From Sphingomonas sp. BAUL-RG-20F-R05-02 (GTDB lineage Bacteria > Pseudomonadota > Alphaproteobacteria > Sphingomonadales > Sphingomonadaceae): a DNA stretch of 64,000 nucleotides. The stretch lies in contig NZ_JAKNQH010000005.1 in assembly GCF_022662305.1 (NCBI RefSeq), positions 310,001-374,000 of the forward strand, given 5' to 3'. The notes beneath the pieces were generated by a model, which was not told where the DNA came from, did not search any database, and was given only the letters and a program-made list of their open reading frames with translations. Positions within the stretch are counted from its first letter, which is position 1, and the number at the start of each line of letters is the position of its first letter. Below, piece by piece: positions 41,888 to 51,399 of the stretch. The position numbers and the translations under genes were made by a program.

Positions 41888-43489
41888 TCAGTTGGAGTCG
41901 AAGCCGGGCGTGGCGACCGCGGCGGATTTCTTGCGAGGCGGTGCGGTCACGGCCTGTGCCTTGTCGAGCGGGGCGGGGACGCCGGGCTGCGACGGCGCGA
42001 ACGGCAGCGGTGCGACCGCGCCCAGCCCCGGCTGCGCGGTCACCGGCGCGGCGAGCGTCGGTTTGGGCCGCTGGCCTCCAGTGGTGCCGCCGCCCAACTG
42101 CCCGGTCAGGATCTGGCTGAGGTCGGTCGGCACCTTGTAGCCATCGGTCGGCAGCGCGATCTGGTTCGCGTCGACCGGCTTGACGAGATACGGGGTGATG
42201 ACGATCACCAGCTCGGTTTCGTTGCGGTTGAACGCATTGGAGCGGAACAGCGCACCGAGGACCGGCAAGTCGCCGACGCCCGGCGCCTTGGTAATCGAGT
42301 TGTTGTGGTCGTTCTGGAGCAGACCGGCGATCATGAAGCTTTGGCCGGAGCCGAGTTCCACCGTCGTTTCCGCCCGCCGCGTGGTCAGTGCCGGTATCGT
42401 CGTGCCGGAAATCGTGACCGCGCCCTGCGACGAAAGCTGGGACACTTCGGGGCGGACCCGCAGCGATATGCGACCGTCCGCCAGCACGGTCGGCGTATAG
42501 GCGAGGCTGACGCCGTACTGCTTGTACTCCACAGACACCGCGCCCAGGCCTTGGCTGATCGGGATCGGGATTTCGCCGCCAGCGAGGAACGTGCCGGTTT
42601 CGCCCGAGAGCGCAGTGAGGTTCGGATTTGCGAGCGTCGTCACCTGACCGTCCGTCTCGCCGAGATCGAGCGTGGAGAGCAGGTTGAACCCAAGCAGTTT
42701 GCCCGCGGCGGCAATCGTCGTGCCGGTAACGGCTGCGCTGACGGCGCTGTTGTTGCCGGTCGCGGTAGAGGTGCCGGCACCGGTGAACGTGCCGCCGTAT
42801 GGGTAATATTGCGTTGCGGCTGCGCGACCCTGGCCCAACCCGAACTGGAACCCACCGGGCTTGTCATAACTCGTCAGGTTTACGCCCAGGTTCTTGACGA
42901 AGCTGCGGCTCACCTCGGCGAAACGAACTTGCAGGTTGACCTGAAGCGGCGTCGCGGTCTTCAGCCGCGACAGCACCTTTATGCTGTCGCCGACGAAGGA
43001 CTGAACCAGCCGCTCGGCCTCGGCACCATCGCCCGGACTGTTGATCGTGCCGGTAAGCAGCACCAGCCCGTTCATCGTCGTCGCGGTGATATGCGCGTCC
43101 GGCATCGCCAGGTTGAGCATCTGCTGGATCGTGTCGAAATTGTTGCCGACGCGAACGGTGGCCGCATAGACGACCGCGCCGCCCGCCGCCGTGGCGGACA
43201 CCGTCGTCTCGCCGGTGCCCTTGCCGAAGATGTAGAGCTGCGTCGGCGAGCGGACCTGTACGTCTGCGATCGCGTCGCTTGCCACGAACACGTCGGTGAT
43301 CGGGCGGGAAAGGTTGATAAGGCGACCACGACCGGTGCTGACCTGCAACACCGTGCTGGGCGAAGCGGCGGCCACCATTGGGCGCCGGGCATTGGGAGCG
43401 GCAGGGCGATTGCGCGGCGCGGCGGTGGCGGCCCCCGCGGCCAGCGCTACGGCCAGCGGCCAGCCGATGGTTCTCGATACAGTGCGCAT
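41888..43489 (-). CDS. cpaC: Tad pilus secretin CpaC/RcpA
   Basis: A 533-residue outer-membrane secretin. The signal is MRTVSRTIGWPLAVALAAGAATA. An N-terminal pilus-assembly domain (GRGRLINLSRPITDVFVASDAIADVQV) and a BON-like unit (AHITATTMNGLVLLTGTINSPGD) precede the secretin domain. That domain contains RFAEVSRSFVKNLG, FLAGGEIPIPIS, VRPEVSQLSS, SGQSFMIAGLLQ, GDLPVLGALFRS and ELVIVITPYLVKP. A Pro/Ala-rich tail is last. It starts 1 base after cpaB. Confidence 0.93.
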   Translation of the reverse strand: MRTVSRTIGWPLAVALAAGAATAAPRNRPAAPNARRPMVAAASPSTVLQVSTGRGRLINLSRPITDVFVASDAIADVQVRSPTQLYIFGKGTGETTVSATAAGGAVVYAATVRVGNNFDTIQQMLNLAMPDAHITATTMNGLVLLTGTINSPGDGAEAERLVQSFVGDSIKVLSRLKTATPLQVNLQVRFAEVSRSFVKNLGVNLTSYDKPGGFQFGLGQGRAAATQYYPYGGTFTGAGTSTATGNNSAVSAAVTGTTIAAAGKLLGFNLLSTLDLGETDGQVTTLANPNLTALSGETGTFLAGGEIPIPISQGLGAVSVEYKQYGVSLAYTPTVLADGRISLRVRPEVSQLSSQGAVTISGTTIPALTTRRAETTVELGSGQSFMIAGLLQNDHNNSITKAPGVGDLPVLGALFRSNAFNRNETELVIVITPYLVKPVDANQIALPTDGYKVPTDLSQILTGQLGGGTTGGQRPKPTLAAPVTAQPGLGAVAPLPFAPSQPGVPAPLDKAQAVTAPPRKKSAAVATPGFDSN

Positions 43490-43490
43490 C

Positions 43491-44498
43491 TTACTTCTTC
43501 CCCCCAACCGCGACATCGGTCACGGCATTGCCCCGGGCGACCCGCACGACCGGCCCCTTCGTTGCCGCTGCCGCTGCGGCTCCTGCCGGCGTCGACGTGT
43601 CGATCGGCTTGCCCGGTACGGTGCTGCGCTGGAAACGCGACACGTCGGCGCCCGTCTCGAACGACGTACTGCCCGCGCTGGGCTGTGCGGCGACCCTGGC
43701 GATCATCGCTCTTTCCGCCTTGGGATCGCTGCCGTTCGGCACGTCGACCGCGCCGCTGGCGATCGCCTGATCGAGTTCGGACTGGTTGTCGGCGAGGCTG
43801 CGCAGCGACAGCGACAGCGAACCGAGCGTTTGCGAGACGGCGATCTGCTCCGCCATCTTCGGCGTCGCCTCGAGCGTTACCATCGAGAAGGTGCGGACCT
43901 GCGTCTTGCCGTTCTCGTCGACGGTATTGTCGGTGCGTTGATCGGTGGCGAGCACGCGCAGGTTTCGCATGATCGTCTCCGCCACCTTCAGCGGCGCACC
44001 ATCACCGCCGCCGACGACATTCTGCGTCAGCACGAGATCGATGCGGTCGCCCGGGAACACGAAGCCGGCTACGCTGCTCTGCTGCGAGACGGGAACCGTA
44101 ACCGCGCGCATCCCGGCGCCAAGCGCAGCGGCAAGGAATCCGCGGTCACCCGGCTTGACGAGTGCGCCCTGCGTGATCGGCTGACCGGCGGTGATCGGGT
44201 TGCGCACGACCGTACCTTGCAGCGTCTTGGCATCGAAACCGCCCTGGTGGATGAAGTAGGCGTTCTCGACCAGATCCTTCGGCCATGGCTGGTACTTCAC
44301 CGCCGTCGCGTCGAGGATGGTGCCGACCGGAAGCGAGCGCGTCGCCACCAGCACTTCAGGCCCATCCACGCGCGCGGCCGCCACCGCGGCAACCGCCTGA
44401 GGCGCCGGTGTCCCGACGATCAGGCTGCGCGCCATGAACGCCGTAACGGCGGCGACGACGAGCGCACCCAACAGCAAAAAGATCTTACGACTGTTCAT
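43491..44498 (-). CDS. cpaB: Pilus assembly protein CpaB/RcpC
   Basis: A 335-residue protein with an N-terminal TM helix (IFLLLGALVVAAVTAFMA). A SAF domain follows (VLVATRSLPVGTILDATAVKYQPWPKD, read in parts), then PGDRIDLVLTQNVVGG and METIMRNLRVLA-type segments (actual EKVAETIMRNLRVL region). CpaB/RcpC is thought to modify the secretin or pilin outside the inner membrane. It lies 33 bases after cpaA and directly precedes cpaC. Confidence 0.9.
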   Translation of the reverse strand: MNSRKIFLLLGALVVAAVTAFMARSLIVGTPAPQAVAAVAAARVDGPEVLVATRSLPVGTILDATAVKYQPWPKDLVENAYFIHQGGFDAKTLQGTVVRNPITAGQPITQGALVKPGDRGFLAAALGAGMRAVTVPVSQQSSVAGFVFPGDRIDLVLTQNVVGGGDGAPLKVAETIMRNLRVLATDQRTDNTVDENGKTQVRTFSMVTLEATPKMAEQIAVSQTLGSLSLSLRSLADNQSELDQAIASGAVDVPNGSDPKAERAMIARVAAQPSAGSTSFETGADVSRFQRSTVPGKPIDTSTPAGAAAAAATKGPVVRVARGNAVTDVAVGGKK

Positions 44499-44531
44499 CT
44501 CAGGCCTTTCGACGCCCGGTAAAAATCCGGC

Positions 44532-45008
44532 TCAAACCATTATAGGAGAGTGGTTAAGATGCAGTTCACGCAGCGCGAGCAAAGCGGCGAAGGCGATTGC
44601 GACACCGTACGGGATCTCGATGTCGCCGCCTTTTCGCGCGCCGCGATCGAGCACCATCAAAACCGTCAGCACGCCGCCAGCGATGGACATCACCACCAGC
44701 ATCCACACCAGCAGTTGCAGCGGGAACCATAACGCAAGCGCGCCGATCATCTTGACGTCGCCGCCGCCCATCCAGCCGAGCGCGAACGCGCCACAGAACA
44801 GCGCGAACACGATGGCCGCGATACCTAGCTGCAACGCCATATCCGGCCATGGCGTCATCCCGCTCGCCCACCACGATAGCGGCGCAAGCAGCGCGATCGT
44901 CAGGTTCTTCCAGTTGGCGATCTCGCGGGTGCGCACATCCTCGATGCCGGCCCACAGCAGCAGGAGCGCGAGGACGCCCGTCAGGAATGCAATGATTGTC
45001 CCACCCAT
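44532..45008 (-). CDS. cpaA: Prepilin peptidase CpaA (A24 family)
   Basis: A 158-residue membrane protease of the short A24 type with about five helices. The two catalytic Asp residues are in AGIEDVRTREIANW (near 23) and LGWMGGGDVKMIGAL (near 87), matching the GxGD rule. It would process the Flp prepilin. The first gene of the leftward pilus run, but no flp pilin gene is visible upstream or anywhere in the window. Confidence 0.9.
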   Translation of the reverse strand: MGGTIIAFLTGVLALLLLWAGIEDVRTREIANWKNLTIALLAPLSWWASGMTPWPDMALQLGIAAIVFALFCGAFALGWMGGGDVKMIGALALWFPLQLLVWMLVVMSIAGGVLTVLMVLDRGARKGGDIEIPYGVAIAFAALLALRELHLNHSPIMV

Positions 45009-45056
45009 CGGAAAAGCTCCTAGACGGGATGGCTTTCAAAAAAGTAACCAAGACCG

Positions 45057-46004
45057 ATGTTGTCGCCGCAACTCTATCGCCGTGTCATCCCCGCCGGCGC
45101 GACGGTGGGCCGCTGGCGCGCGCCCGATCGGTGGGTGATGCGCCGGTTCGACTGGCCGGCAGAAGGGCGCCTACGCGGCAGCATCCTGTTTCAGGCGGGG
45201 CGCGGCGATGTGTTCGAGAAATACCTCGAGACGCTGGCTCATTGGCATGCGGAGGGCTGGTCTGTCACCGCATTCGACTGGCGAGGGCAGGGTGGTTCCG
45301 GGCGGTGTTCGCTCGATGCCCATGTTGGGCATGTCGATCGCTTTTCACTCTACATCGACGATTTCGAGCAGTTCTGGCGGGCGTGGCATGTCGGCGCGGC
45401 AGAACCGCGCGTCGCGGTAGGTCATTCTATGGGCGGACATCTGGTCCTGCGCGCGATGGCGGAGCGCGCGATTGCCCCTGATGCGGCGGTGCTGGTGGCG
45501 CCGATGCTGGGGCTCAACAGCCCGATCGGCACCGGCCTTGGCGAATGGGGTGCGCGCCTGTTCGGCCGTATCGGCGATCCGGCGCGCCGGGCTTGGCGCG
45601 GCAACGAGATTCCAGCAACTACCGAGACCCGCCAGGCTTTGCTGACCCACGACAACGACCGGTACCAGGACGAGATCTACTGGCAGAAGTCGCAACCCGA
45701 CCTCCTGCTCGGGCCACCGAGCTGGCGCTGGCTCGCCGAGGCGTTTGCCTCGACCCGGGCGATGCGCCGCGATCCACGCCTGGGCGAAATGCGGGTGCCC
45801 ACGCTGATGCTGGTCGCCGATCGCGACAAGCTCGTGTCCGCCCGCGCGGCGGTTCGAGTGGCGGCGAAGCTGCCTGACGTGCGGCTGGTGCGCTTCGGAA
45901 AGGAGTGCGCGCACGAAATCCTGCGGGAGGTTGATCCGGTACGCAACCGTGCGCTGGGCGAGATCGATTCGTTTCTCGGCGCGCGGCTACGAGGTGGCGA
46001 ATGA
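45057..46004 (+). CDS. Alpha/beta hydrolase, lysophospholipase (monoglyceride lipase)-like
   Basis: A 315-residue serine hydrolase of the Hydrolase_4 type. The nucleophile elbow is VAVGHSMGGHLVLRAM (Ser about 125), preceded by AFDWRGQGGSGR, with the acid in LMLVADRDKLVS and the base His in KECAHEILRE. Such enzymes are often called PldB or lysophospholipase L2, but the substrate is not set. Its stop overlaps the ATG of the FAD oxidoreductase (ATGA). Confidence 0.88.
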   Translation: MLSPQLYRRVIPAGATVGRWRAPDRWVMRRFDWPAEGRLRGSILFQAGRGDVFEKYLETLAHWHAEGWSVTAFDWRGQGGSGRCSLDAHVGHVDRFSLYIDDFEQFWRAWHVGAAEPRVAVGHSMGGHLVLRAMAERAIAPDAAVLVAPMLGLNSPIGTGLGEWGARLFGRIGDPARRAWRGNEIPATTETRQALLTHDNDRYQDEIYWQKSQPDLLLGPPSWRWLAEAFASTRAMRRDPRLGEMRVPTLMLVADRDKLVSARAAVRVAAKLPDVRLVRFGKECAHEILREVDPVRNRALGEIDSFLGARLRGGE

Positions 46005-47095
46005 CCGGCTATGACGTGGCGATCGTCGGGGCCGGAATGGCCGGTGCCAGTCTCGCGGCGGCGATCGGTACGCGTGCGCGCGTGCTGCTGATCGAGGCGG
46101 AGGATGCGCCGGGTTATCATGCGACGGGTCGCTCCGCGGCGTTCTGGTCCGAGACGTATGGCGGGCCGGGCGTACAACCGCTCACCACCGCCTCCGGTCC
46201 GTTCCTGCAAGCCGGCGGGTTCCTCGATCCACTTGGGGCGCTGCACATCGGGCGAACGAAAGATGCGGCGGCGGGCGATGCGTTTCTGGCGGACTTCGCG
46301 GGTAGCGGGATAGCGCTGGATCGCGTCGATCCGGCCCGCCGGATCCCTGGGCTGCGGCCCGAATGGACGCTTGGCATCGCCGAGCCGAGCAGCACCTATA
46401 TCGATGTGGCGGCGCTTCACGCGCAGTATCTCGCCCTCGCGCGGCGGGCAGGCGCAGCGCTGGTGACGAGCGCACCGCTGCACATGGCGTCGCGCCAGGG
46501 CGGGGCATGGGTGTTGCAGGCAGGCGGCGCGACGTGCCGGGCCGACATCCTCGTCAACGCCGCCGGGGCGTGGGCCGATGCGATCGCGTGTCTCGCCGGA
46601 GCGGCTCCAATCGGCGTGCAGCCGTATCGCCGCACCATGATCCAGTTGCTGACCGATCCGCCTGCGCCCGCCGATCTGCCGCTGGTCGTCGATATTGCCG
46701 GCGGCTTCTACTTCAAGCCCACGGCGGACGGACGCGTGTGGCTCAGCCCACATGACGAGACCGCGTGCGCGCCGTGCGATGCGCAGCCGGAGGATCTGGA
46801 TGTCGCGCTGGCGATCGACCGGCTGGAACAGGTGGTGGACTGGCGCGTGACGAAGGTGGAGCGGCGCTGGGCGGGTTTGCGGAGCTTCGCACCGGACCGC
46901 CTGCCGGTATACGGCTTCGACGCGCGCGTGCCCGGGTTCTTCTGGTGCGCGGGGCAGGGCGGCTTCGGCATCCAGACCGCGCCCGCGGCGGCCGCGTTGG
47001 CGGCGGGACTGCTGCTCGGGTGCGCGCCCGACCCGTCTGTCGCGGCAATCGATCCCGCGCGCTACGCACCCGACCGTCTGGTCGCGTTGGCCTGA
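46001..47095 (+). CDS. FAD-dependent oxidoreductase (DAO family)
   Basis: A 364-residue flavoprotein. The Rossmann FAD motif is DVAIVGAGMAGASLAAAIG at the N-terminus. GYHATGRSAAFWSE, VNAAGAWADAIA and FWCAGQGGFGIQTAPAAA are typical of the D-amino-acid-oxidase/DadA-like fold. There is no obvious N-terminal membrane signal, so it is probably cytoplasmic. It is coupled to the lysophospholipase-like gene. The substrate, perhaps a D-amino acid or another secondary amine, is unknown. Confidence 0.88.
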   Translation: MTGYDVAIVGAGMAGASLAAAIGTRARVLLIEAEDAPGYHATGRSAAFWSETYGGPGVQPLTTASGPFLQAGGFLDPLGALHIGRTKDAAAGDAFLADFAGSGIALDRVDPARRIPGLRPEWTLGIAEPSSTYIDVAALHAQYLALARRAGAALVTSAPLHMASRQGGAWVLQAGGATCRADILVNAAGAWADAIACLAGAAPIGVQPYRRTMIQLLTDPPAPADLPLVVDIAGGFYFKPTADGRVWLSPHDETACAPCDAQPEDLDVALAIDRLEQVVDWRVTKVERRWAGLRSFAPDRLPVYGFDARVPGFFWCAGQGGFGIQTAPAAAALAAGLLLGCAPDPSVAAIDPARYAPDRLVALA

Positions 47096-47263
47096 GGAAG
47101 TTCGAGCGGCTAGTATTCCGGCGCTATTAACGGCGGTGAGCATGACCCATACGTTTGTGATCGAGCGGACACGGCCTGCGAGTCCGTCGCTAAGTTCGCA
47201 TACAAAGGCGGAGTGATCTTCAGGGCCGGTGGTTTCGAGGAGACGTAGCGCCGACCCCGCGAC

Positions 47264-47608
47264 TCAGAGGATCGCGCGAACCTTCTCCGGCGGACGCGCG
47301 AGCACTACGCCGTTTTCGGTTTCCACCAACGGGCGCTGGATCAGGATCGGCTCGGCCACCATAGCGTCCAGCACGGTGTCGTCGCTCATGGTGGTGACGT
47401 CCAGCCCGCGATCAGTCGCTTCGTTCGCGCGAACGCCTTCGGCCGGCGTCATTCCAGCGCGGGCATATAGTGCGGCGAGCTTATCACGGCTTGGCGGGGT
47501 CTTGAGGTATTCGATCACCTCGACCTCGACACCAGGTGTTCCTTCCAAGATCGCCAGCGCGGTCCGTGAGGTGCCGCAGCGCGGGTTGTGCCAGATCGTC
47601 GCCTTCAT
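47264..47608 (-). CDS. ArsC-family reductase (glutaredoxin-type arsenate reductase fold)
   Basis: A 114-residue protein with the ArsC fold: WHNPRCGTSRTAL holds Cys11, the catalytic Cys of the family, and LIQRPLVETENGVVLARPPEKV gives the C-terminal Arg-Pro-Leu segment. The gene could be arsC, though many chromosomal homologues (YfgD-like) have no arsenic link and no ars genes are nearby. Its ATG overlaps the stop of the MFS gene upstream (ATGA), so the pair is coupled. The start at 47608 fits family length. Confidence 0.85.
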   Translation of the reverse strand: MKATIWHNPRCGTSRTALAILEGTPGVEVEVIEYLKTPPSRDKLAALYARAGMTPAEGVRANEATDRGLDVTTMSDDTVLDAMVAEPILIQRPLVETENGVVLARPPEKVRAIL

Positions 47609-48831
47609 GCTTCCGCCTCCTTGACGAAATCCACGTCGCGCCGCTCCGGCCCGATCGCGGTCCACACGATGATAACGACCAGGGTAATGCCCGCCACCAT
47701 CGCCAGCGCCAGACCGTAATCGCCGCCGTGCCGCTCGGCGATGTCGGCCTGGATGACGGCGTTACGCGCCGCGATCAGGTTGCCCAGTTGATAGGCGAAC
47801 CCCGGAAACATCCCTCGCACAGCCGCCGGCGACAGTTCGTTGAGGTGGACCGGCACGATCCCCCACGCGCCCTGCACCGCGACCTGCATCAGGAACGCGC
47901 CCACCGCCAGCATCACCGGCGTTACCGAAAACGCCCACAGCGGGATGACCGGCACCGCGCACAGGCAACCGATGATGATCGCGCGCTTGCGGCCGATCCG
48001 TTCCGACCAGATGCCAAACCCGATCCCGCCGAAGATCGCGCCCGCGTTCATCACCATCGCGATCAGCCCGGCAGTCTGCGTCGACAGGTGGTGCTGCGCC
48101 TTGAGGAAGGTCGGGTAGATATCCTGCGTACCGTGGCTGAAGAAGTTGAACGCGGTCATCAGCACGACGAGGTACAGCGCGATCTTCCAGTTGGCGGCGA
48201 GCGCGGCGAACGGGTTGACGCGTGGCTTCTTCGCGAGCGCCTCGTACGCCGGGCTTTCCTCGACATGCATGCGGATCAGGAACACCAGGATGGCGGGCAC
48301 CACGCCGATCAGGAACATGCCGCGCCAGCCGATATGATCGAACAGCAGGAAGAACACCAAGCTGGCGAGGAAATAGCCCGACGGATAGCCCGATTGCAGC
48401 AGGCCTGACACCGGCCCGCGCAATTTGGCGGGGATGCTCTCCATTACAAGGCTGGCGCCGATCCCCCATTCGCCGCCCATCGCGAAGCCGAACAGCGCGC
48501 GGATCACGAACAATGAGGTTAGCGACCAGGCGAACGCGGACAGCACCGAGAAGGCGGAAAAGGCGAGGATGACGATCATCATCACCGGCCGCCGCCCGAA
48601 GCGATCGGCGGCGAGACCGAACACCAGCGCGCCGAACGGCCGCGCGGCGAGCGTGAAGAACGTCGCCTCTGCGGTAGTCTTCACATCCGTGCCAAACTCC
48701 TTGGCGACGGCAGAGAACATGAACACCATCAGGAAGAAATCGAACGCATCGAGCGTCCAGCCGAGATAGCTCGCCCAGATCGAGCTTTTCTGCGCCGGGG
48801 TGAGCGCTTTCAGGTCGGCGATGACGGCCAT
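47605..48831 (-). CDS. MFS transporter, sialate/lactate:H+ symporter (SHS)-like
   Basis: A 408-residue carrier with twelve predicted helices. The N-terminal SYLGWTLDAFDFFLMVFMF and the loop ADRFGRRPVMM between helices 2 and 3 are MFS signatures; GGEWGIGASLVMESIP and FNFFSHGTQDIYPTFL are typical of the SHS group (NanT and lactate permease relatives). It would import a monocarboxylate or similar acid with protons. It precedes the ArsC-family gene in a two-gene unit. Confidence 0.88.
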   Translation of the reverse strand: MAVIADLKALTPAQKSSIWASYLGWTLDAFDFFLMVFMFSAVAKEFGTDVKTTAEATFFTLAARPFGALVFGLAADRFGRRPVMMIVILAFSAFSVLSAFAWSLTSLFVIRALFGFAMGGEWGIGASLVMESIPAKLRGPVSGLLQSGYPSGYFLASLVFFLLFDHIGWRGMFLIGVVPAILVFLIRMHVEESPAYEALAKKPRVNPFAALAANWKIALYLVVLMTAFNFFSHGTQDIYPTFLKAQHHLSTQTAGLIAMVMNAGAIFGGIGFGIWSERIGRKRAIIIGCLCAVPVIPLWAFSVTPVMLAVGAFLMQVAVQGAWGIVPVHLNELSPAAVRGMFPGFAYQLGNLIAARNAVIQADIAERHGGDYGLALAMVAGITLVVIIVWTAIGPERRDVDFVKEAEA

Positions 48832-48950
48832 GTCTGGTCCTTGAGGTGGGCGGACACCTTAGGGAGCGGGGCGGGGTTTGGGCAAGGGTGCCCTGCTATA
48901 GCGGATGGCCTGCTCGCGGTCATGTTGGCCGGGATTGCCCATCACCCTCA

Positions 48951-48976
48951 CCTTCCCCGGCCTGCGCCGGGGAAGG
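48951..48976. repeat. REP-like palindrome downstream of accC
   Basis: CCTTCCCCGGC (48951-48961), loop CTGC, and the exact complement GCCGGGGAAGG (48966-48976). It lies 19 bases after the accC stop in the 163-bp gap before the MFS gene, preceded by ATCACCCTCA. The GGGGAAGG palindrome resembles short intergenic repeats common in sphingomonads, and it may also stop accC transcription, though no T-run follows. Only this copy was noticed in the window. Confidence 0.6.
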
Positions 48977-48994
48977 GCTATGCGTAAGGGGCCG

Positions 48995-50353
48995 TCAGCC
49001 CAGATTCTCCGGCCGCGCCAGCCAGTCTTCCAGCCACTTGATGGTATAGTCGCCCGCCTGAAACTCGGGATCGTCGAGCAGCGCCTGATGCAGCGGGATC
49101 GTCGTCTTCACGCCGTCGATCACGAACTCCTCAAGCGCACGGCGCAGCCGCAGCAGGCAGCCCTCGCGGGTGCGGCCGTAGACGATCAGCTTGGCGATCA
49201 TCGAGTCATAATAGGGAGGGATGCGATAACCCGCGTACAGCCCGCTATCGACGCGGACGTGCATGCCGCCCGGCGCGTGGTAATATTCGATCTTGCCGGG
49301 GGACGGTGCGAAGGTGCGCGGATCCTCGGCATTGATACGACATTCGATCGCGTGGCCGCGGAACTCCAGTTCCTCCTGCCGGACCGAGAGGGGATGCCCC
49401 TCGGCGATGCGGATCTGTTCGCGCACCAGATCCATGCCGGTGATCGCTTCCGTCACCGGATGCTCGACCTGAAGGCGGGTGTTCATCTCGATGAAATAGA
49501 ACTCGCCGTCTTCCCACAGGAACTCGATCGTGCCGGCGCCGCGATAGGCCATGTCGGCCATCGCCTTGGCGACGATACCACCCATCCGCGCGCGATCCTC
49601 AAGCCCGAGCACGGGCGAGGGGGCTTCCTCCAGCACCTTCTGGTGGCGACGCTGGAGCGAGCAATCGCGTTCGCCGAGGTGGATGGCGTTGCCGTTGCCG
49701 TCGCCGAACACCTGGAACTCGATATGGCGCGGGTTGCCGAGATATTTTTCGAGATAGACGGTGGCATCGCCGAACGCGGCCTTAGCCTCGCGACCAGCCT
49801 GCTGCATCAGCGTTTCGAGCTCGTCCTCGGATGTGCATACCTTCATGCCACGCCCGCCGCCGCCCGATGCGGCCTTGATGATCACCGGGTAACCGATGCT
49901 CGCCGCGATCGCGCGGGCTTCCTCGACATCGCTGATCGCGCCGTCCGAACCCGGCACCAGCGGCAGGCCGAGCGCGCCGGCGGTGCGCTTGGCCTCGACC
50001 TTGTCGCCCATCGTGCGGATATGTTCGGGCTTGGGGCCGACGAAGATCAGCCCGTGCGCCTCGACGATCTCGGCGAACTTGGCGTTCTCCGACAGGAAGC
50101 CGTAGCCCGGGTGGATTGCGTCCGCGCCGGAAATCTCCGCTGCCGAGATGATGTTGGGGATGTTGAGATAGCTCTCGGCAGCCGAAGGCGGGCCGATGCA
50201 GATCGCCTGATCGGCGAGCCGCACGTGCATCGCATCGGCGTCTGCAGTGGAATGCACCGCCACCGTCTGGATGCCCATTTCATGACACGCGCGGTGAATG
50301 CGCAGCGCGATCTCGCCGCGATTGGCGATCAGCAGCTTCTTGATGTCGGGCAT
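48995..50353 (-). CDS. accC: Biotin carboxylase subunit of acetyl-CoA carboxylase
   Basis: A 452-residue ATP-grasp enzyme that carboxylates the biotin on AccB. It begins [23 protein letters not shown], has the biotin-carboxylase Gly-rich loop [14 protein letters not shown], then [32 protein letters not shown] (read in parts), [21 protein letters not shown] and [12 protein letters not shown]. It lies 1 base after accB. It catalyses the ATP-dependent half-reaction of the first step of fatty-acid synthesis. Confidence 0.97.
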   Translation of the reverse strand: MPDIKKLLIANRGEIALRIHRACHEMGIQTVAVHSTADADAMHVRLADQAICIGPPSAAESYLNIPNIISAAEISGADAIHPGYGFLSENAKFAEIVEAHGLIFVGPKPEHIRTMGDKVEAKRTAGALGLPLVPGSDGAISDVEEARAIAASIGYPVIIKAASGGGGRGMKVCTSEDELETLMQQAGREAKAAFGDATVYLEKYLGNPRHIEFQVFGDGNGNAIHLGERDCSLQRRHQKVLEEAPSPVLGLEDRARMGGIVAKAMADMAYRGAGTIEFLWEDGEFYFIEMNTRLQVEHPVTEAITGMDLVREQIRIAEGHPLSVRQEELEFRGHAIECRINAEDPRTFAPSPGKIEYYHAPGGMHVRVDSGLYAGYRIPPYYDSMIAKLIVYGRTREGCLLRLRRALEEFVIDGVKTTIPLHQALLDDPEFQAGDYTIKWLEDWLARPENLG

Positions 50354-50354
50354 A

Positions 50355-50837
50355 TTACGCTACGACCACCAGCGGCTGGTCGAACTCGACCGGCTGGCCG
50401 TTCTCGACCAACAGCGCCTTCACCGTGCCGGCCGACGGCGCGACGATAGGGTTCATCACCTTCATCGCCTCGACGATGAGCAAGGTGTCGCCCGCCGCAA
50501 CCGTATCACCGACAGACACGAACGCCTTGGCGCCGGGTTCGGCCGAGAGATACACCGTCCCGACCATCGGCGATTTCACCGCATTGGCGCTGACCGCCGT
50601 CGGCGCGGCGACGATCTCCGGCGCGGCGAGCGCGGGCGCGGCCGCCGCCGGGGCAGTGGGCGCTGCATAGTGCATTGGCGCGGGTGCGACCTGCGCGGCC
50701 TTGCGGGCGATACGGATTTTGCGGTCGCCGTCCTCGACCTCGATCTCGGTCAGATCGGTCGCGTCAAGCATCTCGGCGAGCTGGCGGACCAGATCGACGT
50801 CGATCCGCATTGCGTCATTGGTGGTGTTGTCGGTCAT
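50355..50837 (-). CDS. accB: Biotin carboxyl carrier protein of acetyl-CoA carboxylase
   Basis: A 160-residue BCCP. The N-terminal region ([32 protein letters not shown], read in parts) is followed by a Pro/Ala-rich linker (about 55-85). The C-terminal biotinyl domain begins at [11 protein letters not shown], with the biotinylated Lys in [10 protein letters not shown]. The start at ATG 50837 gives the usual length; the longer frame is not conserved. Order aroQ, accB, accC is conserved in alphaproteobacteria. Confidence 0.96.
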   Translation of the reverse strand: MTDNTTNDAMRIDVDLVRQLAEMLDATDLTEIEVEDGDRKIRIARKAAQVAPAPMHYAAPTAPAAAAPALAAPEIVAAPTAVSANAVKSPMVGTVYLSAEPGAKAFVSVGDTVAAGDTLLIVEAMKVMNPIVAPSAGTVKALLVENGQPVEFDQPLVVVA

Positions 50838-50886
50838 GCGACCCCCGTTATCCCTGATCTTGATCTGGTTCAAACGGCGCGTCCTG

Positions 50887-51321
50887 TCAGAACCGCGCCG
50901 CCGCTTCAAGCGCCAGCATGTAGGAATACGCACCGAACCCCGCCACGGTGCCCTTCGCGGCCATGCCGACGTAGCTTTTGTGGCGGAACGCCTCGCGCGT
51001 GTGCGGATTAGAGAGATGCACCTCTAGCACCGGCGTCCTGATGCCCTTGATCGCATCGTGGATCGCGATGGAAGTGTGGGTGTGCGCGCCGGCGTTGAGC
51101 AGCACCGCCTTCGCGCCCACCGCCTGCGCCTCGTGCAGCCAGTCGACGAGATGGCCCTCATGATTGGACTGCCGCACGTCGACCGACAGGTCGAGTTCGC
51201 GCGCACGGTCTTCCAGCATGCCGGCGATGTCGTCGAGCGTCTCGTCGCCATAGATCTCCGGCTCGCGCGTGCCGAGCAGGTTGAGGTTCGGGCCGTTGAG
51301 GACGAAGATGGTGTCGGGCAT
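50887..51321 (-). CDS. aroQ: 3-Dehydroquinate dehydratase, type II
   Basis: A 144-residue type II dehydroquinase of the shikimate pathway. Active-site features are [18 protein letters not shown] (Tyr/Arg), [33 protein letters not shown] (Asn, His) and [17 protein letters not shown] (His, Arg). The flexible lid ([11 protein letters not shown]) is intact. It is the first gene of aroQ-accB-accC, 49 bases before accB, and divergent from the thiSG fusion. Confidence 0.96.
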   Translation of the reverse strand: MPDTIFVLNGPNLNLLGTREPEIYGDETLDDIAGMLEDRARELDLSVDVRQSNHEGHLVDWLHEAQAVGAKAVLLNAGAHTHTSIAIHDAIKGIRTPVLEVHLSNPHTREAFRHKSYVGMAAKGTVAGFGAYSYMLALEAAARF

Positions 51322-51399
51322 CGTGGACTTTCGTTTGGCGGTGCGCGCGCCTATCTACGCCACGCAGGCGCGCCGGGCGAGATCAATTCGGGAATCGAT

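Noticed and set aside
45677..47143. 488-codon minus-strand frame over the FAD oxidoreductase
   Set aside because: Arg-rich shadow of a well-supported plus-strand gene.
47264..47608. Arsenic resistance
   Set aside because: Only an ArsC-fold protein is present; no arsR, arsB, acr3 or arsH nearby, and many ArsC homologues have other roles.
51322..51399. Thiamin diphosphate riboswitch ahead of thiSG
   Set aside because: The gap is 78 bases and lacks the CTGAGA and related conserved elements; only an 8-bp GC-rich hairpin is seen.
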